Shown piece after piece: positions 1 to 5,015 of a stretch of DNA of 5,015 bases (position 1 is its first letter; each line of letters opens with the position of its first letter). The DNA comes from Pseudomonadota bacterium (GTDB lineage: Bacteria; Myxococcota_A; Polyangia; Polyangiales; Polyangiaceae). The stretch is from NCBI GenBank assembly GCA_023411445.1, contig JAEYOT010000441.1, forward strand, positions 1 through 5,015, written 5' to 3'. A program made the position numbers and the translations under genes. The notes beneath the pieces are model-generated. The model did no database searches and had not been told where the DNA came from. It saw nothing but the letters and a program-made list of their open reading frames with translations.

Positions 1-320
1 TGTCCGTGCTGGTCGCGATTCAAGCTCGGAGCGATGACCTGCAGAACGCCAAACTGACTCGCACCATCGGCGTCGGCTGCGGGCTCAAGCCGCTCAGCTT
101 AGAGGAGCTGATCAAGCTCACACCCAACGCCAAAGATCTGCAGGCGATCGGCGGCGAGGTCGGCAAGAAGCTGGAGGCGCTGGGCAAGGACTTGGGCTTG
201 CCGCCGGTGCCCTCCGCTCTCCCTGGCCTGCCGCAGCTGCCCAGGCTCGAGATCGAGCTGGGCGATCCCAAGAAGCGAGCGGTAGAGCCGCCGCCGGCAG
301 CGCCGGCCGCCTCCAAATGA
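1..320 (+). CDS. C-terminal part of an unrecognised protein (5' end outside window)
   Basis: The reading frame is open from the left edge (first full codon at base 3) to a TGA at 318-320, giving about 105 visible residues. A GTG at base 6 could formally start it, but no upstream sequence is available to judge a ribosome site, and the visible part has no signal peptide, so a gene entering from the left is likelier. The visible protein has a short region with a Gly/Cys stretch (TIGVGCGL), then a Lys/Leu/Glu-rich segment that looks helical (around KKLEALGKDLG), then a Pro/Leu-rich linker and an Ala/Pro tail ending in Lys. That tail is typical of a low-complexity C-terminus. I do not recognise a family. 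Its stop lies 16 nt before gpsA on the same strand, so the two are probably co-transcribed. That spacing is the only contextual clue to its role. Confidence 0.6.
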   Translation, partial: SVLVAIQARSDDLQNAKLTRTIGVGCGLKPLSLEELIKLTPNAKDLQAIGGEVGKKLEALGKDLGLPPVPSALPGLPQLPRLEIELGDPKKRAVEPPPAAPAASK

Positions 321-336
321 GGTAGACAGGCGCGCG

Positions 337-1389
337 ATGGCGACCATTGCAATCGTAGGCGCCGGCATGATGGGCAGCGCGCTGGCCACACCGCTGATAG
401 CGGCCGGGCATGAGCTACGCCTCGTGGGCACGCCGCTGGACGCCGAGATCATCCAGGCGCTCAAGGCGGGGCAGCCGCACCCCAAGTTGAAGGCACCGAT
501 CGCGGCAGGCGTGAAGCCGTTCGCGGTAGAGGAGCTGAGCGCGGCCTTGCAAGGCGTCGACGCGATCGCGCTCGGTGTGAGCTCGGCCGGCGTGCGCTGG
601 GCCGCGAGCGCGCTAGCGGAAGAGCTGGAACGTGCTCCCCGGCCGCTGCTCATGGTGTCGAAGGGACTGGTCTGGCAAGGCGAGCAGCTCCACGTCTTGC
701 CGGACGTGCTCCGCGCGCTGCTGCCAGCCGCCGCGGGCAGGCAGATCGCGCCAGTCGGCGTGGCCGGGCCTTGCATCGCGGGCGAGCTCTTGCGTTGCGT
801 GCCCACCAGCGTGGTGTTCACGGGGCGCTCGCTTTCGGACTGTGAAGCGTGGGCAGAGCTGGCGCGCGGACCGTTCTACTTCGTGCACACCGAGGCGGAC
901 GTGGTCGGCGCGGAGACCTGCGCGGCTTTGAAGAACGCCTTCGCGATGGGCGTCGGCTTCGGTCAGGGCGTGCACGAAGCGCGCGGCGGCTCCGCCGGCA
1001 GCGTGGCCTATCACAACTACGAAAGCGCCGTGTTTGCTCAGGCCATCCTGGAGATGCAGCGCGTGGTGGCGCTGTGCGGCGGTGACCCGCAGACCGCCGT
1101 CGGCCTGCCCGGCACGGGCGACCTGACGGTGACGTGCAACGGCGGCCGCACGGGTCGCTTCGGGCGCTGGCTCGGCCTCGGCCTCTCGCTGACGGAAGCG
1201 ATCGAGAAGATGGAGGGCGCGACGCTCGAGTGCCTGGAGGTCCTGCGCGAGCTAGATTTGGCGCTCGCGCATTTCGACCGGCTAGGCAAGACGCGCGCAA
1301 GCGAGCTCCCGCTGCTCCGCCATTTGACGGACGTAGCGCTGCGCGGCGCGCCGGTGGCCATGCCGTTCGCTCGCTTCGGTCGCGCCTGA
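337..1389 (+). CDS. gpsA: NAD(P)-dependent glycerol-3-phosphate dehydrogenase (GpsA family)
   Basis: This cytoplasmic enzyme interconverts dihydroxyacetone phosphate and sn-glycerol 3-phosphate with NAD(P)(H), supplying the backbone for phospholipid synthesis. The 350-residue product is near the usual family size. Visible motifs are an N-terminal Rossmann dinucleotide loop GAGMMG (residues 8-13); VSKG with Lys109, matching the ASKG segment; AGPCIAGE (143-150), matching the SGPSFAxE segment; ALKN with Lys199 at the catalytic lysine position; and GTGDL (259-263) followed by TC and GRFG (273-276), the C-terminal substrate-binding block. Met-Met in the Rossmann loop, where E. coli-type enzymes have Trp-Gly, and the RLVGTPLDAEII segment suggest a divergent GpsA branch rather than the E. 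coli type. The ATG at 337 puts the Rossmann strand at the N-terminus, as expected; a weak GAGG lies about 13 nt upstream. The upstream gene ends 16 nt before it. The family call is firm; the subtype is inference. Confidence 0.93.
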   Translation: MATIAIVGAGMMGSALATPLIAAGHELRLVGTPLDAEIIQALKAGQPHPKLKAPIAAGVKPFAVEELSAALQGVDAIALGVSSAGVRWAASALAEELERAPRPLLMVSKGLVWQGEQLHVLPDVLRALLPAAAGRQIAPVGVAGPCIAGELLRCVPTSVVFTGRSLSDCEAWAELARGPFYFVHTEADVVGAETCAALKNAFAMGVGFGQGVHEARGGSAGSVAYHNYESAVFAQAILEMQRVVALCGGDPQTAVGLPGTGDLTVTCNGGRTGRFGRWLGLGLSLTEAIEKMEGATLECLEVLRELDLALAHFDRLGKTRASELPLLRHLTDVALRGAPVAMPFARFGRA

Positions 1390-1396
1390 ACGCGCG

Positions 1397-1996
1397 CTAG
1401 CGCTTCGTCTCGGCGCCGAGCGTGAAGCGCACGGAGTAGCTGATCACCGTCGGTCCGGCCTTGGGGCGCTCGAACTCGGCGCTGCTCATCGCCGCCATCA
1501 TGCACTCACGGAAGCCGCTGCCGCGGATCTTGGTGCGCGGCTGCTCCACGATCGGCTTGCCACCGGCGCGGGGGATCTTGATGTCCACCCCGAAGCTGCC
1601 TCCGGCCCACGGATCCTGAGCCAGGCGGTAGCAGTCCAGAAAGGCCGGAAAGCGCCGCGACAGCGCGCGATGAAACGGCGCCTTCTCCTCCGCGTCATTC
1701 TTGCCGCCGCCCACGTGCATGCCGAGCGGCTCGACGCGCAGCTCCGGCAAGGCCTTGTCTGGCGTGGGCTCCTCGCCCCCCGGTAATGGGATGCGCGGCA
1801 GCTCCGCCGTGGCGGCGCCTTCCCCAGCGCTCGAGCCAGGCGCTGAGCCGGGCGCGGCGGCGCCGCTGGCAACGTCTGGGGTCGTGCTCGCACCATCTGC
1901 TACCGATCCGGGAGCCGCAGCAGGCGCTCCCCCGCGCGCGCACCCGAGCGGGAGCAGCGTGAGCCACAAGACTCCGAGCACGCGTCGGCCCGACAT
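1397..1996 (-). CDS. Predicted lipoprotein with AgmX/PglI-like C-terminal domain
   Basis: This 199-residue predicted envelope lipoprotein is of unknown role. The N-terminus (MSGRR, then a hydrophobic stretch to LLPLGC) is a type II signal peptide with Cys19 as the lipidated residue; the lipobox is slightly irregular (Pro at -3, Leu at -2). Residues 20-80 are an Ala/Gly/Ser/Pro-rich tether. Residues about 105-195 form a compact domain with FLDCYRLA (Cys122), a Gly-rich strand pair and FRECMMAAM (Cys165), ending in a beta-strand ISYSVRFTL. Paired cysteines in CY... and ...C..., alternating with strands, resemble the C-terminal domain of myxobacterial AgmX/PglI and TonB-like proteins. This is a resemblance by eye. 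The ATG at 1996 is chosen because AAAAAGGAG ends 3 nt before it and because it begins the signal peptide; the frame stays open much further upstream, but only as antisense to the next gene. It converges on gpsA with 7 nt between stops. Confidence 0.85.
   Translation of the reverse strand: MSGRRVLGVLWLTLLPLGCARGGAPAAAPGSVADGASTTPDVASGAAAPGSAPGSSAGEGAATAELPRIPLPGGEEPTPDKALPELRVEPLGMHVGGGKNDAEEKAPFHRALSRRFPAFLDCYRLAQDPWAGGSFGVDIKIPRAGGKPIVEQPRTKIRGSGFRECMMAAMSSAEFERPKAGPTVISYSVRFTLGAETKR
1400..1430 (+). terminator. Hairpin just after gpsA; possible transcription barrier without a U-tract
   Basis: Bases 1400-1408 pair with 1422-1430 (seven Watson-Crick pairs plus two G-U pairs). Bases 1409-1412 then pair with 1417-1420 around a GCGC loop, with C1421 bulged. 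The hairpin starts 11 nt past the gpsA stop and lies inside the last codons of the convergent lipoprotein gene. No T-run follows on either strand, so it is not a classical intrinsic terminator. The two G-U pairs would be A-C mismatches in the opposite transcript, so the fold favours the gpsA message. It may slow or end transcription, or protect the 3' end, between converging genes. Confidence 0.35.
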
Positions 1997-1999
1997 GCG

Positions 2000-2008
2000 C
2001 TCCTTTTT
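2000..2008 (-). promoter_or_regulatory. Strong Shine-Dalgarno of the minus-strand lipoprotein gene
   Basis: Read on the minus strand this is AAAAAGGAG followed by CGC and the ATG at 1996. It is the best ribosome site in the window and fixes the start of the lipoprotein gene. The 3-nt spacer is shorter than the usual optimum. Confidence 0.75.
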
Positions 2009-2047
2009 CGCGCGGATCGGCCGCTCGCGCAACCCGCCAGGGAGGCC

Positions 2048-2149
2048 ATGGAATATTCCTGCTGCGCGCCCTGCCGAGGCCGAGCGGCCCCGCACGTTGG
2101 CTCTCGCGGTGCAGAGCGCTACGCTAGCGGCCGTGACCGCTCGACGTAG
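2048..2149 (+). CDS. Possible 33-codon Cys-rich upstream ORF (leader peptide)
   Basis: An ATG at 2048 is preceded by AGGGAGG (2039-2045), with a 2-nt spacer, and opens 33 codons to a TAG at 2147-2149. The start of the product reads MEYSCCAPCRG; the remainder is Arg/Gly/Ala-rich with one His and no membrane segment. The ORF runs through the rest of the divergent gap and ends 17 nt inside the propeller lipoprotein gene in a different frame, an arrangement that could couple translation of the two. Short upstream ORFs with closely spaced cysteines are known to control metal-related genes in some bacteria, such as CruR-type leaders. Whether this is one is inference. Against it, the AGGGAGG spacing is short, no promoter is evident just upstream, and short ORFs arise easily in GC-rich DNA. 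Confidence 0.3.
   Translation: MEYSCCAPCRGRAAPHVGSRGAERYASGRDRST
2050..2059. promoter_or_regulatory. AT-rich 10-bp palindrome in the divergent gap
   Basis: GGAATATTCC is a perfect palindrome and the only A/T-rich patch in the 136-nt region between two divergent genes. It could be a short operator half or part of a -10 region for either side. It also overlaps the first codons of the possible leader ORF, which may equally explain it. I see no matching second copy nearby. Confidence 0.25.
2097..2125 (+). promoter_or_regulatory. Weak sigma70-like promoter candidate for the propeller-mntP pair
   Basis: TTGGCT (2097-2102) and TACGCT (2120-2125) are separated by 17 nt, the ideal spacing, but each matches only three of six consensus bases. 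If used, transcription would begin at about 2131-2133, so the GTG at 2133 would be translated from a leaderless or nearly leaderless message. That would fit the lack of a clear Shine-Dalgarno there, but would exclude the leader ORF at 2048 from that transcript. Confidence 0.2.
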
Positions 2150-3290
2150 CTCACCCCTCGTGCTCCTCCTGGCGATCGGCGCGCTGTTCGGCTGCTCTTC
2201 GGACGCCATCGATGCGGACGCGGACGCGGAGCCGAGTGAGCCCGAGCCCGTGGAGCTGCAGCCGGTAGCGCTGCAGGAGGTGTTCCGCGCGGAAGCGTCC
2301 GTGCCGCTCAGCGCCACTGCCTTGGCCTGGAACGCGGCGGTGCCAGGAGAGCTTTGGGTCACGCTGCGCCAGTTTCCCAGCGGAAAACCCTGCACCAACG
2401 CCGTCAAGACCGGCTGCAGCGCGCTACAAGGAGTCGCGGCCGTGGTGGCGGACGCAACGAGCGACGCGCCCGAGGCGGTGCTGAAGGAGGACGGCAATTC
2501 CTGGCATTTCATGCGCAGGCCGACCGCGATCGCGTGGGGTGAAGGCGAGCTGTTCGCTAGCTGCGGTGAAGCGCGCACCGACAACTTCGAGGACGACGAG
2601 GTGCCCTACGCGGGCCCCGTGCTTTGGTCCTCCAGCCCGGAGATCTTCGGCGTGGAGCCGCTGCCGACTCAGAACGGGACGCACCTGGACATGCTGCACG
2701 CCACGCCGTGGTGCATGGGCATCGCGCACGAGGCCAAGAACGCCTACTGGGCGGTCAACGGCGACGCCGGCTCGCTCGACCGCTACGACTTTCACATGCC
2801 GCACCAAATCGGCGGTGAGGATCACCAAGATGGCGAGGTGCACCGCTACGCCAAGGGCGAGTTCTCGCGGGTCGAAGGCGTGCCGAGCCACGCCGCCTAC
2901 GACGCCGCGACGGGCTTGGTCTACCTGGCGGACACCGGCAACAGCCGCGTGCTCGTGATGGATCCCAGCACTGCGACGCCCGGCGGCCCCATCGCCACGT
3001 ACGAGCCACTTCATGCCAGCGGAGAGATGGTCGGCGCCACGGTGGAGGACTTCGTACCGCAGGGAACCCTGGAGCAGCCGAGCGGTCTCGTGCTGCATGA
3101 CGGCGAGCTCATCGCCACGGACCACGCGACCAGCCAGATCCACGTCTACTCGCTCGCCAGCCGCAAGCTCGTCGCAAGCTACGACACGGAGTTGCCGTCC
3201 GGCTCACTCGCCGGCGTCAGCGTGGGCCCTGACGACAAGATCTACCTCACGGACATGCAGCGCGGCTGCGTGTACCGCTTCGAGCGCTGA
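2133..3290 (+). CDS. Lipoprotein with NHL/SMP-30-like beta-propeller
   Basis: This 385-residue envelope protein starts at a GTG (2133) chosen because it opens directly onto a lipoprotein signal peptide: TARR, a hydrophobic core, then ALFGC with Cys21 as the lipidated residue. No clear Shine-Dalgarno precedes it, and the longer in-frame extension upstream is antisense to the neighbouring lipoprotein gene. An acidic tether (residues 22-40, DAIDADADAEPSEPEP) leads to repeated strand motifs of a propeller: LYV-like repeats at 72-78 and 203-209, a textbook NHL unit VYLADTGNSRVLVMD (263-277), SGLVLHDGELIATD (317-330), and a last blade near SVGPDDKIYLTD (363-374). A His-rich loop (RYDFHMPHQIGGEDH, 217-231, plus His237 and His253) could bind metal. 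Five further cysteines (87, 95, 144, 194, 379) could form disulfides. NHL propellers serve as binding scaffolds or lyases, so the function here is unknown. mntP begins 4 nt downstream, implying shared transcription. Confidence 0.85.
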   Translation: MTARRSSPLVLLLAIGALFGCSSDAIDADADAEPSEPEPVELQPVALQEVFRAEASVPLSATALAWNAAVPGELWVTLRQFPSGKPCTNAVKTGCSALQGVAAVVADATSDAPEAVLKEDGNSWHFMRRPTAIAWGEGELFASCGEARTDNFEDDEVPYAGPVLWSSSPEIFGVEPLPTQNGTHLDMLHATPWCMGIAHEAKNAYWAVNGDAGSLDRYDFHMPHQIGGEDHQDGEVHRYAKGEFSRVEGVPSHAAYDAATGLVYLADTGNSRVLVMDPSTATPGGPIATYEPLHASGEMVGATVEDFVPQGTLEQPSGLVLHDGELIATDHATSQIHVYSLASRKLVASYDTELPSGSLAGVSVGPDDKIYLTDMQRGCVYRFER

Positions 3291-3294
3291 ATCA

Positions 3295-3858
3295 ATGCAG
3301 CTTAGCGCACTCCTACTCTTGGCCTTCGGCCTAGCTATGGACGCCGTGGCGGTGGCGGCAGCGCGCGGCGTCGCCGTGCGCAAGGTACAGCTGAAGCACG
3401 TGCTCTTGGTGGGGCTCTTTTTCGGCGGCTTTCAGGCCTTGATGCCGCTGCTCGGCTGGCTGCTCGGCGCTCGTGTCGGCGACGCGGTCGCGGCTTGGGA
3501 CCACTGGATTGTGTTCGTGGTGCTGGGCGGCATCGGCGCAAAGATGCTGTGGGAAGCGCGGGAGCACGAGGCCGAAGAGGCCCCGAGCGAAGCCGAGGCG
3601 TTCCAGCTGCGCGTGCTGTTGGTGCTGGCAGTAGCGACCAGCATCGACGCCCTGGCCGCCGGCTTCACGCTTCCGCTGCTCGGCGCGCCGCTCCTGCTCT
3701 CCCTCGTCGCCATCGGCTGCACCACGGCGGTGCTGAGCGCGCTCGGCTTGTTCGCGGGGCACCGCTTCGGCGCCGCGCTCGGCTCACGACTGGACGCGCT
3801 GGGCGGCTTGGTGCTGATCGGTCTCGGCTGCAAGACCCTCTACGAGCACCTCAGCTGA
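3295..3858 (+). CDS. mntP: Manganese efflux pump MntP
   Basis: This inner-membrane exporter removes excess Mn(II) from the cytoplasm. The 187-residue product matches E. coli MntP (188) closely in length and layout. It has six hydrophobic segments at about 4-24, 36-58, 68-88, 104-126, 132-154 and 166-182, arranged as two related halves. The half-repeats carry FGLAMDAVAVA (Asp16) and ATSIDALAAG (Asp118), the acidic positions needed for Mn transport in E. coli MntP. MPLLGW (50-55), WDHWIVFVVLGGIGAKM (68-84) and LGGLVLIGLG (169-178) are also family blocks. An acidic loop (89-102) links the halves. The ATG at 3295 gives the correct N-terminus; the frame is open further upstream only as a shadow of the lipoprotein gene. 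It starts 4 nt after that gene's stop with no good Shine-Dalgarno, so translation is probably coupled. No yybP-ykoY Mn riboswitch fits in the gap. Its stop overlaps the convergent DUF1501 gene. Confidence 0.93.
   Translation: MQLSALLLLAFGLAMDAVAVAAARGVAVRKVQLKHVLLVGLFFGGFQALMPLLGWLLGARVGDAVAAWDHWIVFVVLGGIGAKMLWEAREHEAEEAPSEAEAFQLRVLLVLAVATSIDALAAGFTLPLLGAPLLLSLVAIGCTTAVLSALGLFAGHRFGAALGSRLDALGGLVLIGLGCKTLYEHLS
3851..3858. other. Palindromic overlap carrying both convergent stop codons
   Basis: TCAGCTGA reads identically on both strands. It supplies the last Ser codon (AGC) and the TGA of mntP on the plus strand, and the same AGC-TGA of the DUF1501 gene on the minus strand. The two genes therefore overlap tail to tail by exactly 8 nt. 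There is no room for a private terminator for either gene before it enters the other, and none is seen close by. Confidence 0.9.
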
Positions 3859-5015
3859 ACAGCGGCAGCGCCTGACCGGGCAGCGGGTACGCTTCGCCGT
3901 CCACCCCGGCCAGCCCGCGCAAGGCGTGGTGCACGTGCTCGGGCCGGATGCGGACGCCATCTGCTCCGTCCACGCCGTCCACCACCGCGAGCGAATCCGG
4001 ATCCACCAGCCGCGCGCGCTGGTCCGCGGTGGTGCCGCCGATCACGCGGTCGCCTGGAATGCCCGCGCCCAGCGCGAACATGCTGGTAACGGGCCAGTGA
4101 TCCTTGCCCGATCCAGCGCTGGTCCCGTTGTAAAACGGCCCGCGGCCGAAGTCCGAGGCGGCGACGACGACCACGTTGCCGCCCAACTCGCTCTCCGCGA
4201 GCGTCATCAGGTAGTCGATGCCGAACAGCAGCTTGGCCAGCTGGCGCGGCTGATCGCGGTCGTGATTGGCGTGGGTGTCGAAGCCGCCCAGGTTCAGGTT
4301 CGCGCTCACGGCGACGCCCGCTTTGAACGCCGCCACGGCAAGCTCGGCCTGCTGCATCATGCGCTGCAGATCCCCCAGACCCGGCACCTCCACGAGCTTG
4401 TCCGGAATCTGCAAGCCTGCGATCTCACCGTCGCGCGCGCGCGCCGCCATCAGCTCCGTGATCGAGCCGCGGAGACGCGGCAGGTGCTGCCCGTCGTGCA
4501 AGGCCTGCAGGCGCTCGGCTTGCGCGGCGCGGATGCGGTCGGCTGTGCTGGCCGAGTGATACAGGTCCATGGAGTCCACGTTGTTTGGATCCACGCGGTT
4601 TACCTGCGCCAAACGCTTCATGGCGCTGGCGCCGGTGACGCGCGTGAGCGGAACGAGCCCAGCCGTCGCGTCGTAGCCACCCGCGGACAGGTAGGCCATG
4701 GGCGAGCCGTTGCCCTTCGTGCCCGCGATCAACGCGCCCACGCTGGGGTAACCTTCCGCTAGTCGCCCGCTCCACATCGTACGGCTGCCGGCGTCGTGGG
4801 TGTTGGTGGAAGTATGGATGCCGTTGTTGACCGTGAGCGCCGCGCCGTATTTCGTGACGAAATCGCGGTTGGACATCAGGTTCACTTCGTAGCCAGCCTC
4901 CGGGTCCAGCCCGAAAGCCGCCGCGTCGATCGGCACGTCGGCGAAGGAGATGTTCCCGATCGTGCCGATCTCCGTGTAGACGCGGCTCTGTAGCGGATCC
5001 TCCACCGGGTTGAAC
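3851..5015 (-). CDS. DUF1501 family protein (sulfatase/alkaline-phosphatase-like), 5' end outside window
   Basis: The minus-strand frame is open from the right edge to a TGA at 3851-3853, about 387 visible residues. A GTG at 5005 is in frame, but Phe-Asn-Pro precedes it to the edge and the expected export signal is missing, so the true start lies beyond 5015. DUF1501 proteins belong to the alkaline-phosphatase/sulfatase fold and are usually exported by the Tat route; substrates are mostly unknown. Counting from the GTG, visible family blocks are a His/Asp region with MWSG (63-80), LNLGGFDTHANHDR (237-250; family WDTH), VVVAASDFGR (279-288; family TEFGR) and GSGKDHWPVTSMFALG (298-313; family GTDHWP). 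Phe replaces Trp before DTH and SDFGR replaces TEFGR, both conservative. The C-terminus has a small DG repeat (VDGVDGADGV, 342-351) and ends in Leu-Phe-Ser. A DUF1800 partner, often adjacent, would be expected off the right side. Confidence 0.87.
   Translation of the reverse strand, partial: FNPVEDPLQSRVYTEIGTIGNISFADVPIDAAAFGLDPEAGYEVNLMSNRDFVTKYGAALTVNNGIHTSTNTHDAGSRTMWSGRLAEGYPSVGALIAGTKGNGSPMAYLSAGGYDATAGLVPLTRVTGASAMKRLAQVNRVDPNNVDSMDLYHSASTADRIRAAQAERLQALHDGQHLPRLRGSITELMAARARDGEIAGLQIPDKLVEVPGLGDLQRMMQQAELAVAAFKAGVAVSANLNLGGFDTHANHDRDQPRQLAKLLFGIDYLMTLAESELGGNVVVVAASDFGRGPFYNGTSAGSGKDHWPVTSMFALGAGIPGDRVIGGTTADQRARLVDPDSLAVVDGVDGADGVRIRPEHVHHALRGLAGVDGEAYPLPGQALPLFS

Noticed and set aside
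342..351. Possible ribosome-pausing or repeat element at the gpsA 5' end
   Set aside because: Only ordinary codons of the Rossmann strand are present; no repeat or secondary structure stands out.
99..821. Minus-strand ORF (240 codons) opposite gpsA and the first gene
   Set aside because: It has Ser/Ala/Pro-rich shadow composition and spans two plus-strand genes, one of them a certain GpsA.
1701..2132. Plus-strand in-frame extension upstream of the propeller lipoprotein
   Set aside because: It is antisense to the minus-strand lipoprotein and would put about 144 residues before the lipobox signal peptide, which must be N-terminal.
1997..2132. yybP-ykoY manganese riboswitch upstream of the mntP operon
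   Set aside because: I looked for its conserved purine-rich and CCGCC-type loop segments in this gap and did not find them; the gap is also interrupted by a possible leader ORF.
1997..2584. Minus-strand frame continues open upstream of the lipoprotein ATG at 1996
   Set aside because: The extension is antisense to the propeller gene, low in family-like motifs, and would bury the signal peptide; the ATG at 1996 has a strong Shine-Dalgarno and starts the signal peptide.
2424..3143. Long minus-strand ORF (239 codons) opposite the propeller gene
   Set aside because: It is Arg/His/Val-rich shadow translation; the plus strand has a lipoprotein signal and NHL repeat.
3013..3294. In-frame extension upstream of mntP
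   Set aside because: It is a Ser/Thr/Arg-rich shadow of the lipoprotein's last third; MntP normally starts at the residue encoded by the ATG at 3295.
3926..4762. Long plus-strand ORF (278 codons) opposite the DUF1501 gene
   Set aside because: It is Arg/His/Val-rich with no recognisable motif, typical of an antisense frame in GC-rich DNA, while the minus strand carries clear family motifs.

Overview
The window is GC-rich, coding-dense bacterial DNA with strong G/C preference at third codon positions. Two Ala/Pro/Gly-rich lipoproteins, an AgmX-like periplasmic domain and a DUF1501 protein beside housekeeping genes suggest a Gram-negative of the Myxococcota type (Polyangia-like). That placement is inferred from style and gene content, not from a marker gene.

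Layout, left to right. (1) The 3' end of an unrecognised plus-strand gene (1-320) is followed after 16 nt by gpsA (337-1389), a glycerol-3-phosphate dehydrogenase that supplies the backbone for phospholipids. (2) gpsA converges with a minus-strand lipoprotein gene (1397-1996), with 7 nt between the stop codons. A strong hairpin lies just past the gpsA stop. (3) A 136-nt divergent region (1997-2132) holds a strong Shine-Dalgarno for the minus gene, an AT-rich 10-bp palindrome and a possible 33-codon Cys-rich upstream ORF. (4) A plus-strand NHL/beta-propeller lipoprotein (2133-3290) is followed after 4 nt by mntP (3295-3858), a six-helix manganese exporter. The two look like one transcript. (5) mntP converges with, and overlaps by 8 nt, a minus-strand DUF1501 (sulfatase/alkaline-phosphatase-like) gene (3851 to the right edge) whose 5' end is outside the window. 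The overlap is the palindrome TCAGCTGA, which supplies the stop codon of both genes.

I see no mobile element, CRISPR array, tRNA/rRNA or phage gene. The part most worth a second look is the divergent region plus propeller-mntP pair: a His-rich extracytoplasmic propeller lipoprotein coupled to a Mn exporter, preceded by a possible CCxxC mini-ORF. This could be a small metal-handling unit, but the functional link is inference. No gap above 300 bases lacks a gene.
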